From: Entrophospora sp. SA101
Lineage: Eukaryota; Glomeromycota; Glomeromycetes; Entrophosporales; Entrophosporaceae
Assembly (NCBI GenBank): GCA_958430865.1
Contig: CAUDNR010003846.1
Coordinates: forward strand, 60,511-71,581
DNA: 11,071 bases
Direction of reading: 5' to 3'
In this document: piece by piece, positions 8,584-11,071 of the stretch
How the letters are laid out: every line of letters starts with the position of its first letter
Numbering within the stretch: position 1 is the stretch's first letter
Notes under the pieces: model-generated
What the model was told of the DNA's origin: nothing
The model's database searches: none
The model's input: the letters and a program-made list of their open reading frames with translations, nothing else
Position numbers and translations under genes: made by a program

Positions 8584-8721
8584 CACAAAAAATATAACCA
8601 TCCACCAGGCAGAGATTTAATACCAAGCACAATGTTACAAATTCATGAGTTTAAAATAGCGAAAGCAAAAAATGGCCAAACGAAAAATAATTGCACAACG
8701 ATTAAAATTCCTATAAAATAA
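8584..8721 (+). pseudogene. Short plus-strand coding-like relic, unidentified
   Basis: The frame is open for 45 codons after TAG 8581-8583 up to TAA 8719-8721. It reads HKKYNHPPGRDLIPSTMLQ, then IHEFKIAKAKNGQTKNNC and TTIKIPIK. Its Lys-rich character resembles the relic at 7622-7940, so it could be a later piece of the same broken gene. It overlaps, on the opposite strand, the last exon of the topoisomerase relic. Confidence 0.28.
8702..8710 (-). other. TOP1: 9-nt terminal exon of the topoisomerase relic
   Basis: GTGAGT follows ...VDW at 8783, and TTTATAG precedes GAATTTTAA at 8710. Splicing gives a C-terminus DWEF, matching the short aromatic/acidic end known in the family. Without splicing the frame runs into a Phe run from the intron. 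Confidence 0.75.
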
Positions 8722-9206
8722 TAAAAATAATTTTAAACATATTATTATTTAATAAAATTAATTTAAAAAAAAAAAATACTCACCCAATCCACATCTACAT
8801 CCAATGCCCACTGGAACTTTTCATGGAGGCTCTTGTTGAAAATTTTAGTGATTGGCACATCATATTTTTTGCACCATGCAACAGAGATCTGTGGGTCTAT
8901 ATAATGAATCTTTGATGTGCCTAACGCAGTTGTCTTGTTGTCCTCTTTATCTTGTTTTAATAACTTGGTGGTTTTAATACATTCTGTCAAATTTTCTATT
9001 TGTATCCGGAGTTTTTCACTTGTTTGTCCTTTCCTTGGATTGGCCTTTGCAGATTTTTGTTCATCAATGTTTTTTAATAATTGTTCAAGATGCTCATCAG
9101 GTTTAGGTGACTTTCCTTCTTCTGTAAGCTTTTCATTATCTCTTTCAAATTTTTTTACAACTGCCAAACGTTCCCTTTCCATCAATTGCTTCTCATGCTC
9201 AATTAT

Positions 9207-9209
9207 TCA
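9207..9209 (-). other. TOP1: Premature TGA in the topoisomerase linker
   Basis: The frame reads PESDMEEE, stop, IIEHEKQLMERERLAVV. Alignment from memory to yeast Top1 runs straight through this point, so it is not an intron. A single C-to-T change from CGA (Arg) would create it. It separates the catalytic core half from the active-site tyrosine. Confidence 0.75.
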
Positions 9210-10079
9210 TTCCTCTTCCATGTCTGATTCTGGTTCAAATAGTTGAGGCTCTTTCTTTTTACATATATTTCTTTGGTATTTCAAAGCATGGATCTAACAT
9301 ATTAAAGAATACATACATGTGAATTTATTTAAGAAATTAACAATAATCATGATAAAAAAAAAATACCTTATTGTCAATTCTATTGATTTGATTATCATGA
9401 TCTTTGCTGACTGAATGTTGATGGTTACATAAAATAGCAACCTGTCTGTTTGCTTTCTTATATGCTGCTATTTTCTCTGTTACAGTAGTAGCATTCTCCA
9501 TCCCTTTCTTTAGCTCAATTTGGAAGGTACAAGATGCATTGTATGTACGAAATACTTTGATGGTTAGTCCTTTCATGTATTCAGACAAATGTTTATTCAA
9601 ATCTTGAGTCTAAATGAATTTTTAAAGAAAATTTGAATTTATTAATAGAACAAACACAAATGCACACACATATATGTGATTGATTAAATTTAAATCTTGT
9701 ATTTTTGTACCGTTAATCTGTCAAATAACTCTTCACTGGATTCCTTATCCTTCATAAATATTCTAAGGTTTTTGAAAACTTGTTCTATTACTTCTACCAA
9801 GTTTGCATATCTTACTGAATTTTTACCTAAGAAATCAAACTCAACTGTCCTTGGTGATACCAAAGTAATATGTTCACATCTGAGGGAACAACAACCCACA
9901 GTATCTGCTTTTTTGCCAGTTTTCTTGCTTCCTGCTCTTAATGCAAGCTTGTCAATAAGGTACAGGGCAGTAGCACGTTGGCGAACTGACCCGAACCTAT
10001 CTCTTAAGTCCTGCATGTAGTCATGCCGAATTTTTTCTAGGTGCTCATCGAGCTTCCTAGCTTTATTGAATTTTTTTTA

Positions 10080-10680
10080 GGTCATTTCGACCTTTAATTT
10101 TAATTTTTTTTTCTCTAATATATTGGTTAAATGTATTAATGAAACTAATGACAAGTGGCGGGCGATAACCACCACCATCCTTAAAACACTTACTCTCTTT
10201 CCGTTATTTCTTTTTCTTGTCTTCTTTTTTTTGTTGTAGATTTTGACATTTTTTAAAAGAATTTTTAAAAAGAAGTTTGTATTTGTTCATTAATTATTTA
10301 TCCTATTGGTTTTTTTTTTTGGTAGGACAGACGCGAATTGATTTTTTTTTTTTTGACAGAGCCCAAGGTGACAAAACGTGAGTGTTGTTGTTTGGTTTGG
10401 GTCTCTTAAAGAATATGTGTTAATAACTAACCAGAGGTACTTTTTTTTATTTGTATTGATATGTATGAGGTGTCTTTTATTTTAAATTGGAAATCAAAAT
10501 GTGGAGCAGATCTTGCTGGGTAATTACAAGATTTTCATTGATAATATTTTGCTTTGTGCAATCAATAATAATATTATTATAATATTATACTATTATAATT
10601 ACAAGATGTCAAGGCAATACACCATTTAAAAAGAAACAATTTGATATACAATGTTTGATTATCGGAAATTTTTAGAGATG
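10080..10680. other. AT-rich stretch with no supported gene
   Basis: Contains several T runs and an AT-only patch near 10565-10600. A minus-strand ATG at 10247-10249 opens 18 Lys/Arg-rich codons ending in a GAGTAAGT donor-like site, but no matching downstream exon is visible. No topoisomerase I upstream exons were found here by eye. Confidence 0.5.
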
Positions 10681-10687
10681 TTGAAGC

Positions 10688-11033
10688 ATGCATGCTACCT
10701 TGAACACTTTACGGTCATTCACACATGTTCCTCATGTACACAAGGCTAATCTGACTTGCAATGCCCCAATGATATGATGATGCAACAGAATTCCAGGGGG
10801 TCGCTCTGCCCTGGAGCTACATTAAAACTGCATCAATTGTCAAGGATGCTTTTCATTAATCTTCCCTTATAGCACCAGACCAGAGAAGGCCGCTGGCACA
10901 CTGGCCAAAAAGTTACCTGCAACAATCCCACCTCTAGGGCAAGATGGCTCTGTGACCAAGTTGCAACTTTGTTGATACTCCTATTGTGATAGCTACCATG
11001 ATCACTGGCATCAAGGAGAAAGCTGTAAAATAA
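10688..11033 (+). pseudogene. GC-rich, frameshifted coding relic, unidentified
   Basis: Two plus-strand frames alternate in making sense. Frame A runs from ATG 10688 with LNTLRSFTHVPHVHKANL up to TGA 10775. The next frame gives DDATEFQGVALPWSYIKTAS and IVKDAFH before TAA. Frame A resumes with FPYSTRPEKAAGTLAKKLPA and TIPPLGQDGSVTKL. From about 10965 the other frame takes over with NFVDTPIVIATMITGIKEKA and VK, ending at TAA 11031-11033. GC over 10741-10980 is 113 of 240 by hand count (47%), against 10 of 60 at 10561-10620. Codon-like composition plus frame jumps suggest a pseudogene of a real protein, with a natural C-terminus at 11033. I do not recognise the family. The opposite strand has short open pieces too, but less coherent. 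Confidence 0.42.
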
Positions 11034-11071
11034 AATGGTTTGGATTTTGTTTGGTATGTTATAAATTAATC

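Larger units (their letters stand above)
8702..10076 (-). pseudogene. TOP1: DNA topoisomerase I (type IB), C-terminal half, 5'-truncated with an in-frame stop
   Basis: Exons on the minus strand: about 10076-9711 (5' edge unsure), 9609-9367, 9293-8784 and 8710-8702. Introns of 101, 73 and 73 nt have GT-AG ends and all lie between codons. The enzyme relaxes supercoils through a 3'-phosphotyrosyl nick. Seen in order: FNKARKL, ALYLIDKLALRAG, KADTVGCCSLRCEHI, FDFLGKNSVRY with the catalytic Arg at 9812-9810, LFDRL, NKHL with the catalytic His at 9591-9589, KVFRTYNAS, AILCNHQ, a charged linker, then LGTSKIHYIDP with the nucleophilic Tyr at 8903-8901, AWCKKYDVPI and a terminal DWEF. Missing is everything before the middle of the core domain (N-terminal region, CAP lobe, first catalytic Arg); I find none of it up to 11071. 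TGA at 9207-9209 breaks the linker, and TAA at 10077-10079 lies just upstream of the homology. Either a dead partial copy, or less likely a gene with distant 5' exons and a sequence error. Confidence 0.88.

Noticed and set aside
8917..9246. Plus-strand Ser/Phe-rich open frame
   Set aside because: Antisense of the topoisomerase linker exon.
9697..10020. Plus-strand open frame of 107 codons
   Set aside because: Antisense of the topoisomerase core exon, which has clear family motifs.
10194..10249. Minus-strand mini-exon: ATG and Lys/Arg-rich codons followed by GTAAGT
   Set aside because: Tempting as a first exon for the topoisomerase, but joining it to any acceptor before 10076 keeps a stop in frame and skips hundreds of essential residues.

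Overview
The window looks like nuclear DNA of a very AT-rich fungus. Both clear genes and the topoisomerase relic are split by short GT-AG introns of about 73 to 101 nt, spacers are long and low in GC, and small DNA-transposon remnants are present. An arbuscular mycorrhizal fungus (Glomeromycotina, Rhizophagus-like) fits the composition, intron size and style of the surface protein. That placement is an inference, not something the sequence proves.

Layout. At 1-2759, minus strand, lies a multi-exon gene for a secreted or membrane-anchored protein. It has a signal peptide, a long Asn/Thr/Ser-rich ectodomain with an SbsA-Ig-like segment, a SEA-like juxtamembrane segment and a transmembrane helix, and it probably runs off the left edge. 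A 2 kb spacer with several degenerate direct repeats separates it from the divergent gene for 40S ribosomal protein S29/uS14 (4757-5075, plus; 3 exons, 56 residues, complete zinc finger). Downstream, 5239-5833 minus holds coding-like but broken stretches.

The middle (6060-8760) is a graveyard. It has a 242-bp hAT-like MITE with an 8-bp target duplication, a decayed plus-strand reading frame with three internal stops (6451-6657), a 197-bp TA-flanked pogo/Tc1-mariner-like MITE built from six copies of a 17-bp motif (7196-7392), a 15-bp tandem repeat, and Lys/Glu-rich plus-strand coding relics.

At 8702-10076, minus strand, is the C-terminal half of a eukaryotic type IB DNA topoisomerase I: four exons, the recognisable catalytic Arg, His and Tyr, and the terminal Glu-Phe. 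It lacks its N-terminal half within the window and carries an in-frame TGA, so it is called a 5'-truncated pseudogene. The right end (about 10688-11033) is a striking GC-rich island (47% against about 17% just to its left) that reads as a frameshifted, unidentified plus-strand coding relic.

No pathway links these genes. The two intact-looking genes are a housekeeping ribosomal protein and a lineage-type surface protein. The rest shows transposon insertion and gene decay, and several relic stop codons are compatible with C-to-T change.
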